64,000 nucleotides of DNA from Owenia fusiformis (Eukaryota > Annelida > Polychaeta > Sabellida > Oweniidae). The notes below the pieces were generated by a model that searched no databases, was not told the origin of the DNA, and worked only from the letters and a program-made list of their open reading frames with translations. A program made the position numbers and the translations under genes. The stretch lies in NCBI GenBank assembly GCA_903813345.2, contig CAIIXF020000005.1, positions 32,493,375 to 32,557,374 on the forward strand. Reading direction: 5' to 3'. Below are positions 24,601 through 39,600 of the stretch, piece after piece. Position 1 is the first letter of the stretch. The number at the start of each line of letters is the position of its first letter.

Positions 24601-27600
24601 GCATTCTGGGTAAATGTCAAGGCAGCCATTTTGGATTTTCCGTCTTAAAATCTTGCCTGTAAAGTCTTGTCTACGCGTTTTTAGGTGAACGGTTTAATAG
24701 ATCAATTTCAAATTTTCAGGGATGATTCTTTGTATGAAAATCTACATCTGATTACTTTTTTTGCATTCTGCGTAAATGTTAATGCAGCCATTTTGGATTT
24801 TCTGTCATAAAATCTTGTCTGTAAAGTCTTGTCTACCCGTTTTCAGGTGAACCGTTTGGTAGATCAATTTCATATTTTCAGGGATGATTCTTAGTATGAA
24901 AATCTACAAACAGATTAGTTTTTTGACATTCTTGGTAAATGTCAAGGCAGCCATTTTGGATTTTCCATCCTGAAATCTTGTCTGTAAAGTCTTGTTTACA
25001 TGTTTTCTGGTTAACTGTGTGACGGATCAATTTCAAATTTTCAGGGGTGGTTCTTAGTATGAAAATCTAGAACTGCCTAAATTTTTGGCATTCTGGGTAA
25101 ATTTTAAGGTGGCCACTTTGGATTTTCCGTCCTCAAATTGTGTTGGTAAAGTCTTGTCTACTCATTTTCAGGATAACCATTTCACGGGATCACCACTTGG
25201 TGGGGACATTTTGTACACATTTGTGTTCTTGTATTTCACTTAATTTTGTCATTTTAAATTTTCCATGACCATTGATTTGAAATATACAATAATTTTTAGA
25301 AACTAAAACATTAGAAACATTCCTTGATGCATTAAGATTTCACTGAATTTGATAAATTAAGTACAATTGACAACATTTAAAAGCATAATATACTTGTCAA
25401 TTCACTTAACCATAGCAACCAATAAAACCAATGATATTTTTAGAAATCATTTCAGGAGTATGCAAAGCTGCCACTATTGTTAAAATAGAGTTTGGAGATG
25501 GTGAAAGTTCTCTCTCTAGTGCCGAACATCATTTTGAACATACACCGCTTAAAGCTTGGCCTTATGACAAAACAATTGAGGAAGCGGTGAATCTCCATTT
25601 TCTGGGATCTCCACCAGTTGTCTTATCTTCTGCAGAGAATGAGGAAGCAAAAGCTAGAATGCAGATGAATGTTTCCAAAGTATATAGTATGTTCCACCCT
25701 GCCATGGCTCAGTTCAATAAAAGATTTAGGCGCCAACTAGGCTTTAACGGAGGTCTCCCAGAATGGATCAGAGATGACGAAGATTGCCAGAAAACACTGA
25801 AACAAACCAAGCAGCAAAATAGTGGCAGACCTCTGGAACTTGCCTCTATCGTCAAATTAGGAGAGACACTTCGACTTTCTTGTCATTATTGTGGAAGTCA
25901 TGACGATGCTAGGAACTTGGGCATGTTGTGGTATAAGAGAGAACATGGCCGAGCGAGAAATTTTGAGGAGCTGGATCTTGACATGCATGATGATGAGGAA
26001 TTTAACCGTATATACACCCTACCTGACCACACTCTAGTCATAAAACACTTCCAAGGAGGTGATGAAGGAACATATAACTGTAAATCAGTCAATGGTGAAA
26101 CAAACTTTCTCTACAGAATAGATGCTATGATCGAACCTTCCATCAAGAGATTTGTTTCTCTCTCTATACCAGGTTTTTTAAAACCGAGCCCTCCTCACTC
26201 TGATCGATATCATGGTAACTGGGAAACTTTCACTAAATGGGGACGCTGGAGTCAATGTGATGTCACTGAATGTGGAAAGCAAGGGGAAAGACAGAGAAAG
26301 GGTTTATGCTTGGTGAGAGCAGTTGATCAAAATACATACGTAAATCCTCGCTTTTTGGATCCGCTTCTTAGGATTAGCTACAAGAATGGAGCTTTTTGTC
26401 ATTCGTCTATGTTCAAAGATGTACCTGATGCCCTTGAGAGGCCATATGAAGTGGAAGTAGAATACTGTACTGTAGAATGCAAAGAAAGTAATCAAGGAAA
26501 TAAGTTAAATGTTAGTAGTGAAGAAAGCTTCCAAAAGGTGGCAGTTCAGACACAACTAAAGAACAAGCCAAAGCCAGTTCCAACGACTACCATAGAGGAG
26601 CATGTTGGAGAACCAGTCAAATTGTTCTGTCCAGGGGTAACTATGGACAGTTTTGTGCGATGGACGAATGGGTCTTTCCATATCAAAGAAGGGGAGCTTA
26701 TGCAGAAGGAATTAGGACGTGTTCAGATAGACCCAATTAATGGTCTGTTTATCCGCGATTTGAAACCTCAAGATACTGCTATGTATAGCTGTTATGTTAA
26801 CGCCAAACTAACCATGATGTTCCGTGTAAAAGTTAAGTTAACACCCCATCGTAGAGAAATTGCCGCTGCCTGCTTGTATGTTGGGCTCACGTGTGCTTTC
26901 AACTTCCTCATCTTTCTCGGGGTGACCATTATACGTTATAAACAACGCATGGTGCAAATAGAGCAACCAGTTCGACATCTATCTAAACATGATCACTTAG
27001 AATCATGGAACAACAGTATTAGAAGTAACAGTTACAATAGTAACGGTTACTATAGTAGCAAACAGAAACCATCAAAGCTGCACTTGACTGATAGTTTACT
27101 TGGTGTAAATGAAGAAAATTTAGAAGAAAAACCTGAACTTACAAGTTACAGTGGTGACAATGAAAGTTACGATGGTTACCATGATGATGATGGATATTAT
27201 AATAGTTACCATGACGATATTGAACATTATAATGGTTACAACGGTGCTAATCACTAGGACATTGTTAAATCATTTGTCAAATTATACAGAAACTATGAGA
27301 ACACTGTTATAAAAAAAATGGTAGTGTATTGAAATGATAAACTTTTTGCCCATATTCTAAAAAATATATACAGATAACACTAAGGTGTTTTATTATACAG
27401 GGTGAGTCAAAAGTGTTACTATATTGTTTCAGTATAAAATTTTCAATTATGGTAGAATATCATGAATTATCCTTTGTTGTAAATGAAATCACCAACAAAT
27501 ATCATATGCTGTTAATGTCTTGTTCTTGGTTTAACTTGTTATTAATTGTATCAATGCAGTACAATTACTATTTAAAGGGTCATGTATACCTTCCCGTATA

Positions 27601-30600
27601 AATACAATATGGTGACTCTAGACAAGTTTAATGGATAAGTCTATTTTTAAAAAATTAAGCAACACCAAAAACGAGCATTTCATTAGCTAAATGATATATG
27701 ATGGGGTCTATATTATGATTAAAACATGAAAACTTACCAAAATCACACTTCATTTCTACTTTACCAGACAATTTCTTTGTTCCATCTTTCTAGACAGTAT
27801 TTTTTGCCATCACACAAACTTGTTTAATACATGAACAGTCACAGTCAAGGTGTTTTTATGTGTCTTTTACATATCACAACTGTTTGATTCTTTCTTTTTC
27901 AATTTAAACAGTAATTCATTCGTTGGATATAGAGATTTTTCGTAAAAAATAACATACTTGTAATAACATAATACATAAACGTTATACAGTCAATTTTTAT
28001 AATTATTCCAATCTAAATTGTTGTACAGTATCAATATAAGATTATCTCGTGTATTGTATCTCACTGTAGAATCCTGAATTTATATCCAACAAAATCTGCT
28101 CAAACAAACCTGGAAATGATGTTGGAAAGCTAACTTTAAGGGATAATGGCCCCATCGCCCCATAACTGTTCAAATACAGTTAATTTTCTGACATCAATAT
28201 TTTGAAATGCTCTCCAAATACTAACCAAAATCCCCTGAAATAAGACATGTTTTACATTCAGCGCCCTTTCAGTTTTAAGAAAGATACCAAGATGGCCAAG
28301 ACATATTGACAAAATTTTCATAAACAACAAGAAACAGTCAACAACAACACTGACAATGAGTATCTTAAATTAGGACAATTGAAAAACCACCAAAATAGAT
28401 AGACACCAATTGGTCCAAAAACATGAAATCCCAAAATAAGTAGCGCCAAATTAAAGACAAATGCAGTATATAACTAGAAATAGAATATATATGATAGCTC
28501 AGAATGTGTTATAATTTTCAGTAGATTCTAGAAAATTTGAGCATTTATAAAAACTTATCTCAGATTTAATGTCTTTTTTCCAGTCCTGGCTGTTCATTAG
28601 TGAAGTTCCCATTTGTCCCACTACTTATTATTCACTCCTCGTACATGTGTATTTGTAGGAATTGGAAGCAATTGGGTTGAATGCAGTTTGTATACCAGTG
28701 CTTAGGTTTACTATGAGGAATCTTGAAATACTAGAGAGGGCATTGAAGTGCCCTGAACTGTACTCTGGCATGATTCTTACCAGTCAGAGGGCTGTTGAAT
28801 CAATACAGGTGCTAATACAGGCCAATGTTGAAGGTACGAGATTTTACATACATGTACTTTATATTGTCTAATTTGGAATAAGAAAATTATGATTTTCTAA
28901 AAAATATTTTCTATTATATTAAATTACATTTTACTAAATATTTTAATAAAATGAACATTGAATGGTCAAGATCAAATATGTGATTGTATAAAACAAATCA
29001 AGATGAAAAAACGTTAATAAACCAAGCTGCACTTTTTCACTATGACCTTACAATATATATATTTTGTTTGCAGATTGGAATTCAACATATAGAGAAAGAT
29101 GGCGTAGTCTACCAGTTTTTGTAGTCGGGGGCGCCACATGTGATGCAGGTGAGTAGTAAACTTCAGCATGATTTGATGAAGAAGATGCCAAATTTGTAAT
29201 TCAGATTCTTTGCTGTAATTCATCTGAAAGGATGGGTTTCTTGTCACAGTTCTATATATTGTTTCAGCTGAAAAGTTGGGTTTCTTGTCACAGTTCTATA
29301 TTTTGTTTCAGCTGAAAAGTTGGGTTTCTTGTCACAGTTCTATATTTTGTTTCAGCTGAAAAGTTGGGTTTCTTGTCACAGTTCTATATTTTGTTTCAGC
29401 TGAAAAGTTGGGTTTCTTGTCACAGTTCTATATTTTGTTTCAGCTGAAAAGTTGGGTTTCTTGTCACAGTTCTATATTTTGTTTCAGCTGAGAAGTTGGG
29501 TTTCTCGACACAAGGCAGGGACAGTGGGAACTCAGAGGCCTTGTTGACTATCATCATGACAGGTAAGGTCATGCACATATCTCATGATATATTGGCTAGA
29601 TTGATGATGATGATGTCATTGGTTGTAGGTAGCAATCTGTCAATGCAAAAATAGGATTAACTTATTGATAATTTTGAAGAAGTACAACCTATGACATATC
29701 AATCATCAATCTAGTATAGTCAATATATTATAGTTTGACTGATGGATCAAAAGATGGCAGGATTTATTGTAAATGTCTACAGTGTTATTGATTGATTGAT
29801 TGGGACTCTATCAAGACATCATATAAGGAGAGTGATAGGATTATTAGATGGATTAAAGAATCAATTCTTATCAGAAATAGTATATATTTAAAATCTTGCA
29901 CCTTTTGCACTTCTGCAATCACATGGTCAACATCCCCCTCATAACCAAGCCTATTACCAGCATAAGAAAGCGAGAAATTCTATGGATGGGACATGATGTA
30001 TTCAGAAACATCAATAACCAAGGCTAATAAATAGGTTGCATCAAACAAAAATAAATCATATAAATATATCGTATAACAAACTGAAGTTAAACATGTTGAA
30101 AAATTGTTTCATTTTAATGTCAGATAATCTGTTTTCCTTTAACATTCCCACTGGCAAAGATTTCATATCATTGTTATTTATAGATGTCAGTATAGTAGTT
30201 TTTTCTCAAACAACCCTGGTTTATCGATAAGCAATAAATGGTTCTGCATCTCAATGGCCTATCATTTAATGTGAAATAATTATATAGCTGTTATCATAAA
30301 ACAATTGTCCATTGAAAAGTATAGAAGTTACATAGAAATCTGTGTTTAAGTTCAGATGCCAAGTAGTGGTCTAATCTTGGTTTGAATGTAGAGGTATCCC
30401 CAGTGCTGATGAGTGATGACATTCTCTGTACAGCTTATTGTTTCTGAACTGACCTTTAGAGCTGAAAGTGTCCTCCCCCTGAAAGTGTCCTCCCCTGCGT
30501 GTCCTCCCCCTGAGATCATCTTAATTTGTTACCCAAGGAATAACAACTTCCCTTTCAATAGTTTCATTTAAAGAGAGAATCAGATCTAGCAAGCAGGCTA

Positions 30601-33600
30601 AACAAAAAATTGTTTCAATTTTAGAATACTTTTGGCTCGTGTTATTCCTTGTCATGTCTATTTGCTAAAAATCACAAAAGTGCATACTTCATTCCAGGAA
30701 AAGTAAAGATTTTTACAATAATGTATTATTTTTCTATAAGAATGGTTACCATTCTTATTATCTGGGAGAATTTAATTATTTTCATTGGTTTTTGCACTTT
30801 GAATCATGAATAACTTCACCAATTTATAATATACATGTATTTTGAATCTTTTGGGAGATATTGTATTTGATATTGTAAGGAATAGATTGGTAGGTCAATT
30901 ATACATGTTGCTTGTAATTTTGTCACCCCTTATAGATCAGATTCTACCTTTAAGTTTCTTAAAAGAGAACTTGATCATAAGAGTAATGAGCTCAATTTCT
31001 GTCACAGACTGTCATTAAGCCAAATTAATGGTTCAGTGATTGTTCAGTGGTTTTAAGTACATTGTCAACTACCATGTACATATAAACATACTTGTATTTT
31101 AGGATTTAGACGAATGTTATGTTTTTTTAATTAAAGATATCATGCATGTCACTAGATTCATTAGTTCAGTGAATAAAATGAATATTTCGTTTTTGAGACA
31201 TGTTTCAGTTATTTTGACAAAATGTCCTTAACCTATGCTTTGGCTGAATCTGGCACTTTAGCCTACTTAAAGTTTTTGAGTATGACTGTACTGTATACAC
31301 CTTATGTATTTTATGAAGCCTGTATGTCTACATCCTGTTTGAAGTAGAGATTATATATAATTTAAGGCCATCCCATTTCCTCTGTCTTACATTATTTATT
31401 TATTATTCATTTTATTTTATTTTTATTGACCTTCACCCAGCTTAGGGTAATAGAATAAAAATACATTTAAATGTGCAAAGTTATAGGCATTTTGAAGCTT
31501 GTTTATTTTTATTATACAGTACATGTAGTTGAATTTACATCTATAACGTCATCGATTCTTGGTATATCTACCTCTTTTCATAAGAATTGAATTTGTTTGG
31601 TTAATTATATATAAGCACAACATTTAACATTGAACTGTGGTTGTCACCAGTTTTGTGAAGAGATGAGGCCTGGCTGACTTCACAGTCATCGTTGTGCCAA
31701 CTACCAACTGTTGCCCTGTCATCAAAGGTCACGTAGAAACATCAAAGTCACGATTGTTACTCAACAGCATATGTGACTTCTCATTTTTGTGGTCATCTTT
31801 CAATAATATATGAACAGAAAATCATCGTGATTTATCATTAAATAACATAACATATAATTTACCATCCATTTATAAAGGATATGGTACATATAAAATGTAT
31901 GTAATATATAGGGATTAACTTTTTTACCTTTTTATACTATTAGTAGGTTAAATATACAGAAATAAATCTTGAATCTTTACCAAAAGGTAAACGTTTTCAA
32001 TATTCAATACCAACTTCAATGATAAATAGTTGACACACCAACAAAATTAGGTGGGGTGTTTGATATGAACAATATATTGACAAGATAGTTAGAAAAAGTT
32101 TTGAAGTGGGTTGAGATTTGGGCATTTTTTACATTAAAAAAATGAAGTTGTTATTAAGAACTATATTTAACAATTTTCATACTCCTTACTCTCATTCACT
32201 TCAAAATAAGTTAATGAAATATAAATAATCACCAAAATAAAACAATAAACTACTTTGTTACACAACCCTTAAATGAAGATATAACATTTGCAAATAATGA
32301 TGATTTTAATAATACCATACCCTCAGCATTGACTCATACCCTTCAAATGCTTATCTGATGGTGAGTCTCCTTATTGCAGGACTGAAAGACAAATCTAAGC
32401 CGCTGTTGTTCCCATGTGGCAACTTGCGGAAGGAGACCATTCCAAAAAGTCTGACAGAAGCAGGTATGTGGATATACTTTGTAATTCCGAAAAACTAAAA
32501 TGTCACATTTTTGGAAATTGCATTTTCACTTGCCATCAGCAAAATGAATATCCTCTAGAAGTATCATTGCCATTTTAGCCATTTGCATTTACACATGAAA
32601 TTCAAACAAAAAGTGGGAGTTCAATTTGTGAATTCCCTAAAATGACATCACCATGGCAATTAACAATTATGAAATCAACAACAGTTTAAATAAAGTTACA
32701 GAAAGTTTGCCTTACTAAATATTTTAAGGCACTAACAAAACAATTGTAGACCTCACCATTTGCTTAGTGTCATGGTGTATGAATTGCTTCACAAGGTCCA
32801 GCAAGCATGCATTTGGCTGTATTCTATTCATGAAATAATTCCAAAATGAAAGAAGCGTGAAGGTAAATCAATCCCTCATAAGACTGAAAGAAACAGATAT
32901 AAAACTACAATAAAAACAAAATAGTAATCAGTATAGTATATCTTAACATATTTCAAACAGTATGTTTTGATTTATATCACTTTGCTAAAGGTTTTGACAA
33001 GTCCAAAATGCTCTGGGCTTAAATTGGAAAAGTGAATGAGTCTGCTGTTAAGCTTGTAAGTATGAGGGGTGATCATAAAGTTCACATAAAATTGCTTTTT
33101 TATTTTCAATATATGAAATTTTCACAGAATGTGTAATATTCAAAGACCATCAAAATATTTAATATAACGATACTATTTAATTAGTTATGACTTCCTTAGT
33201 TACCAAAGTCAAGGGATGTGGGATAAATAAAAAAGAATGTATTGAAAATAAAACAGTTTGAGAGATATGAAAACTTTGTGATCACCCCTCATATATTGAG
33301 AACAGCATACATAAATATTTTACTTGACCAGCAGCAACATATTCATAATTGATGATATCACATGTTTTATCATGTTAAAACCCTAAGTCAATCCTAACAT
33401 GGTGGCCTTTCACAGGATGCATTTAAAAAATCCCAGCATTCCCTCATGAACTATCATGTCAATAGGACACTGGCATGCATGAAATATTGTTTCTGAGTCG
33501 TAAGTGTCAAAGAAGGACATTGATATTGTTGGGACAATGGAAGGCAGTATGACCACCAGTGCAGTTTCACGATGCCTGTATTGTTTGATTCCTTGCCACT

Positions 33601-36600
33601 ATGAACACAAGGAGGTGCATACAGCATGTGACGTGCTTCTTATTATTTACGGCTGTGACAATATTCATCTCTAAATATACAATGAATCATACGAAAGCTA
33701 ACTTTGATGCCAGAATTTCTTCAACTAGATACAGGAGAGGGCGTTTGAGAGGGTATGTCTATGAGAGGTTTCCTGGCAAAGACAACTCAATTTTGTACTA
33801 TACACGTCATCCAAAGTGTGGATCTACAACCGTGATGAGTTACATCGCTACCTTGGCCAGACAGAATGACTTTTCCGTCATCCGTATTGACAATAATAAA
33901 CAAATTGGGGGGCCAGCCGATAAGAACTCTTGTTACGTTAAAGCAAATGAATGCACAAGTTTTAAACAGTATCACCAAATAGAAAAGAAGGTACATAAGG
34001 TACAACGGCCTGCTGTGATCATGAGGCATTATGGGTATTTTGATTTCCGCCATATGAATTTAAAGCAACCATTGATGATTGACATACTGCGTGATCCAGT
34101 AGAGAGGGCAATCTCGTATTATTATTATCGCCAGCAAGTATTCAGGCATGAAGATATCACCAGTATGGTTTCTATAGATACGTGTATGAAGGCTACCTCC
34201 TATAATGTATACGATTGTCACTTGGTAAGCTCCGTTGCCTCTACACCTTACGTCACATGGTTCTCACCCCCACAACTTCTCCCTGACCTCAACAGAGCAC
34301 TTAACATTATTGATAAGGAGTACGAGTTCATCGGGGTGCTGGAACAACTTGACAAATCATTGAGAATACTAGAGCATCTCATGCCTAGGTATTTTCATGG
34401 AATTGAGGAGGTGATGAAAAATACAACAATATGGCGGAATTTGGGTGGTCTTAAGAAACAAGCCAATGTAACTTTATGCAGAGAGACACTTAGAGCTTTA
34501 AACTTGGCCCTGGCTGGAGATTATGAAATATATCATTTTGTTGTCCAGAAAATGTTCTATTATGCGAAACTATTCAATGTGAAATGAAAGAAAACAATTA
34601 ACAAATAATGAGGGTATACGAATGTCTAAATAATATAATTTTATATAAGGTTGTTATCTCAGTTAATACATGTTTATCTTACTGTCTTCTGTAGATAATA
34701 TTATATTTTATATTAGGATAAAGTTGCATCTTGTTTTAGAACCAATTGAACGACCTATTTGAATTTTCGAGCATGCTTCATGCGATGAAAATCTACACTT
34801 GATTATTATGTTTTGGACATTGAGAATGAAAAATCAAGTTGTTATCAACCCATTGTTTGGGACATGTTGTATTTATTATACTATACATATATTATGTTAG
34901 TCTCTCCAACATATGGGTCACTATATATACATGTACAGGTTTTTACAATAATTTTGTACATGTAGAAATTATATATTTCAGTTATTTATGAAAGTATAAA
35001 AAAAATTAGATCAAGACATTATTTGCATAGAATATGAATGTAAAGTATGTATACTCGTACATCCAGACTGAAACATAATTAGGAAGCTTATGTACATAAT
35101 GCATACATGTATACATAAACAAGTAAATATATTGTGCATGTAATAGATGTTCTAATGTTACATTCTGATTGAAAAACCGTTGTTTTCATGAGGAGTTACA
35201 GGCTAAAATTGACACCAGGGGTGTCATGAGCAATCAAAAAATTATTCACTGCAGATTTCAAAATTGTGGAAAATGGAGGGAATTTTTAACTAGTATGGCA
35301 CCTTCAAAAAAGTACATTTATACAAGACTAGTGCAAAATTCACCAATAATACTAATATCTTTTTAATTAATTATCAATTGCACGATGCCCATGTCAAGCA
35401 GCGTGCCTACTAGGCACGCAGTTTGAAACTCTGACAAACTGCGCGCATATTTCAAAATGTGAGACGGGGAGGACACGACTCCCAAAAAGAGCCAAAATAC
35501 GAAAAATACAAGGTTAGTCTCGTTCTAAAGATAGTACCATTCTGTGAAGATGAACTTAATTTACTCATAGTACTCAATGTTTTTCCCGATGTAAACCTAG
35601 TTATCTCAATATAAGGGTCTTAAGTAACTTCTGAGTTCAAAATTTACAGTGTAAAGTTATATCTATGTCTTTTTATCGTCATTTGCCGTTTATTCAGCTA
35701 TTGTGTCTGTGTATGCTAGAATATATAGGATCACTCCATCTGATTAAATCAGCAAAGTTTGTGTTCATAACGATAATACGCCATAAACGTGATTTAAACA
35801 TTTTTCTTGTCAAACTGCGCGCCTATATGCACATGTATTTCCCAAACTGCGTGCCTATCCAAGCTTGTTTTGTATTATTAGAAAACATAAGCGCCATACA
35901 AGGCACATATGTGTCTAATAGTAGAACCCCATAATTGAAACACTATGAGAGTCCATCCACCAAGATGGTGATCTGAAAATAAAAGTTTTTTTCGTTCCCA
36001 ACTTAATTGTCACTTCTATTATACATTTTGACTTTCAATATGAAAATCTCATAAAATCTGACGATAAAGCAAAATTTCCAAAGCTACATGAAAAACACCT
36101 ACACGTGCCTCTGTAGAAATTCCAATGATAATATGTAGTTTTAATAGTGTCTGCGCACAGTTTGTAATTTTTGGCTAAAATAGGCGCGCAGTTTGTGATT
36201 TATTTCTTTTTAATCTCCTGATTATCTGTTTTATCTCGAAATATTTTGAAGTATACATGATAAATGTGTAAGGAATTAAATATAAAACGAGTTTAAAGTA
36301 TTTGTCATTTATGTTTAAAGTGCTAGATCGAATTACGTATAAATTCCCGTTAAATCAGTGACGAAAATGCCATTAATCTGCTTATGTTTTAAAACTTAGA
36401 TTCATTTGCACATAGTTTTTGCTAGTATTTGCAAGATTCGTATATTCGCCACAGAATGAACGCATTGAACAAGAAAACAATGCAGGATAAATGTCTTTAA
36501 ATTACGTTTCAAAATACAGACTCCAACTTAAATGATGCAGTGTTCTTAGGCACGCAGTTTGTGATCGAAACAAACTGCGCGCCTAAGTAGGCGCGCAGCT

Positions 36601-39600
36601 TGACATGGGCACCGTGAATTGTGTATTACTCCTAAATAAATGTATGATTATTCAATCAAGTAAATTGAGTGCAGCTGTGACTGCAATATGGAGGGAAATT
36701 TGGGTATATGTATTTTTTTTTATTTTTGGTCGCTCGTGGTACCACTTGTGCCACATGAAACCAAAGGTTTTTCAATTGGATGGTGTCATATTTTGGGAAT
36801 TGATTTAACTTTAAAATGGTTTATAATATATAGCATAGTTTAACATATATCTTGGGTATTATTTTTTTGGCCCACCCTATATAACATAAACAAAGTCAAA
36901 GGTTTAACATTTTAAAAGTGTTTATTTGATGGATAATGTGAATTCAAGATTTAAACTCTAGTCAGCTCCATTGACCCATGAAAATAGTTACCATAGTAAC
37001 CATTACTTTATAGATAACCCATACTGTGTTGATTGTCAAGAACTTTCGACAGAAGAAGTCCAGATATCTGTGTTCCTTATTTTACAGATGTTTTATATGG
37101 ATTAAAAATAAGCTGACAAAAGTTATAGCAACATAGCAATAATTCTTAGACACCCAGTATGATCTTGCATGTTGTTTTGTTGTTTCACATTATCTATATT
37201 CAATAGTTGTACTGTTAAACAAAGTAAAGAGATGGAGTGGAACACCTTTGGTACCTCTGAACTTTTGATGTTTAAGTGGAACACCTTTGTCTGTAACAAA
37301 TTGCAGATAGTGGCATTTGCATGTTAATGCCTTGTCACTATGTTTTGCCATTGAAAGCACAAATACTCTGTGCTTTTCCTTCAGTTGATGATAAGCATTA
37401 TATAAGATTTGCATGTTCTAAATATGTATTTTGTTCCAGGGATTCCATTTAAAGATGTGTGTGTCTATGAAACTACAGCTGACCCTAATATTGAGTCAAG
37501 ATTGTCTGCATTACTACAAGAACAGGTAATCTATCTACCTGAATCCATTGTTCTGTCAACCATAATGGCCATTTTGAAATTGTTGCCAGTGTAAACCTAT
37601 TAAAAGATTTCTCACAAAGCAATGCCTGCATTCTAAGAAAATGAGATGAATTTTCTTGTTCAAAGAATTATTTAAGAATAGAATGAATTGATAAGACATA
37701 TTTTGAGATACTTTTTCTGAGCCACCCTGTATTTTTTGATACACTTAAAAACTATTCTAGTAATTTCTGTTCTATTTTACATAGAAATTTCAAGAGTTTA
37801 ATTGTATCTGAAGTTGAATTCCTCAAAAGGAAATGTACAAATACGAAAAATATAATATCTTAGAACAGTATATGATGAAATATACCTACAGATCATTCAA
37901 AATCAAGTGCTGAAATAAAACAGTAGAATTTTAAGTTTACTGCAATTTAAAATAAGAAATTGGTATACATTATTTTTGATATTCTAAAATCCAATATATT
38001 TTCTGCAAGAATTAGTGGATTGCCCCTTTAATATGCTAAGAGTGCCTTTAGTGCATATTGTAGTCCTGACCTAGCTATAAGCGAAGCATTGAAAATGATT
38101 AGGTTATCTAACCAACCGTCCTGAATCGAGGCAAAAATAACTAGTTCAACTTTTACAAAAAGTAGCTTCAGCTCTATAAGTTAATATAATAGTCACTCAC
38201 ATATCCATGTATGAGTACATGTATGTTATAAATGTGAACTTTGAATTAAAAGTTTAAGCATAAAATGAAATTGAATATAATGCTAAACTCAAACTGTCAA
38301 ATACAAGATTTAACCATGGTACTATTAGTATCATTGCCAAATGCATGGTAATCAAACTTATGTTTTTTCTCAGTTGATGTATGCAAAAATTTGTATTTTG
38401 ATTTTGCAAACATACTTTAATTCAGATTTTGAAGTTATAGAATTGTTGAGATGATATTTACAGGCTAGGCCAAAAAGCATCGATCTTACCATAACTTATA
38501 ACTAACATTATGAATTTCAGAAATGTTTTTGTGATAACTTTTGTGCTGGTATCTGTACAGTAGCTGTGAAAGTATAAGCTATTTACAGAGTGTCCAAAAA
38601 TTGAGCCCGAGACAAAACATTAAATTATTCTGTGAGGGATGAAGGAATATTTTTGAAGTTTGTTCCTCTAACTGACAATTTAATGAATATAAATATCTGG
38701 AACTTTCAGGAAACTATGACTACTTTTAGAGAAGAATCTGTTTTATTATCATCCATTTTTCCATGTTTGGTGTCCCCAACAAAAATTGTGACAAAGAAAT
38801 ATTCTTGAAATTAGTCTTCCTACAATTTAATTATCATGTATATCAAGAAGTTACTCGGTATTTCTGTTGAGTTGAAGAGAAAGGTCAGTTTTAGTGCCCT
38901 CATCAATCTGTTCATGTTTGAATTGGATTGAATTCACCTCTGATTTGGGTCATTTAGAGCATGTCGATTTCAAAGTATTTTTAAATGCTAATTAGAAAAT
39001 GCATATTCTGTAAAAAGTTCAGCTTTTATTCAATGAAGAAAATAATGTTATTCCTGATTCATTTGACTACAATCTATTGGGTTCAAGTAGAAATATATTT
39101 CAAGTCATTGGTCAGTATCACGATGTATTCAACCTTTGGCTTACTTCTCTTTAAGTGACATTTCTTCCATTGATTTAATCTCTTGGTGGAAGCCTTGGTA
39201 TGATTGTTGCATTCACACACAAGCTAAGAACGAGCATTATTTTTGTTACAACATTATTTTAGTTCATACCAGTATTTCAAAGTTAAAACTCCTATAGAAA
39301 CAAAATGTTTGATTCTCATCTGCTATTTTAAAAGAAGTGTAACAGTCTACAATTATTCCTAATATGGACCATTGACATGTGATCAATACAATATCTGATC
39401 AATGGTCAGTCAGATGGATGGCTGTTGCCTATGTAAGGAAGTGAATGAAACAATAGAAGGAAATCATAATCAATAATTCATTATTGTATCAGCTAATAAT
39501 TAAGTTATAAAGTGAATGAACTGTATTCAGTTCAATACATTTCACCTCACAAAAATGTTGCATAGTTTTCCTTTTTCAATGTCAATGAGGAATTCAGAAA

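Larger units (their letters stand above)
23271..25209. mobile_element. ATGTCCCCACC-ended non-autonomous element, 1.9 kb
   Basis: Left end ATGTCCCCACCACATAGTG, right end CACCACTTGGTGGGGACAT: inverted termini of about 11-19 bp. Inside are a 453-bp tandem duplication (23279-23731, 23732-24184), each with a GTCC/GTCT microsatellite, and about six units of 162 bp (24298-25140) containing GGCCATTTTGGATTTT. Open frames with Ser-Val-Cys-Leu runs are microsatellite translations, not proteins. It ends about 220 bp upstream of the FAM187-like gene. Confidence 0.75.
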
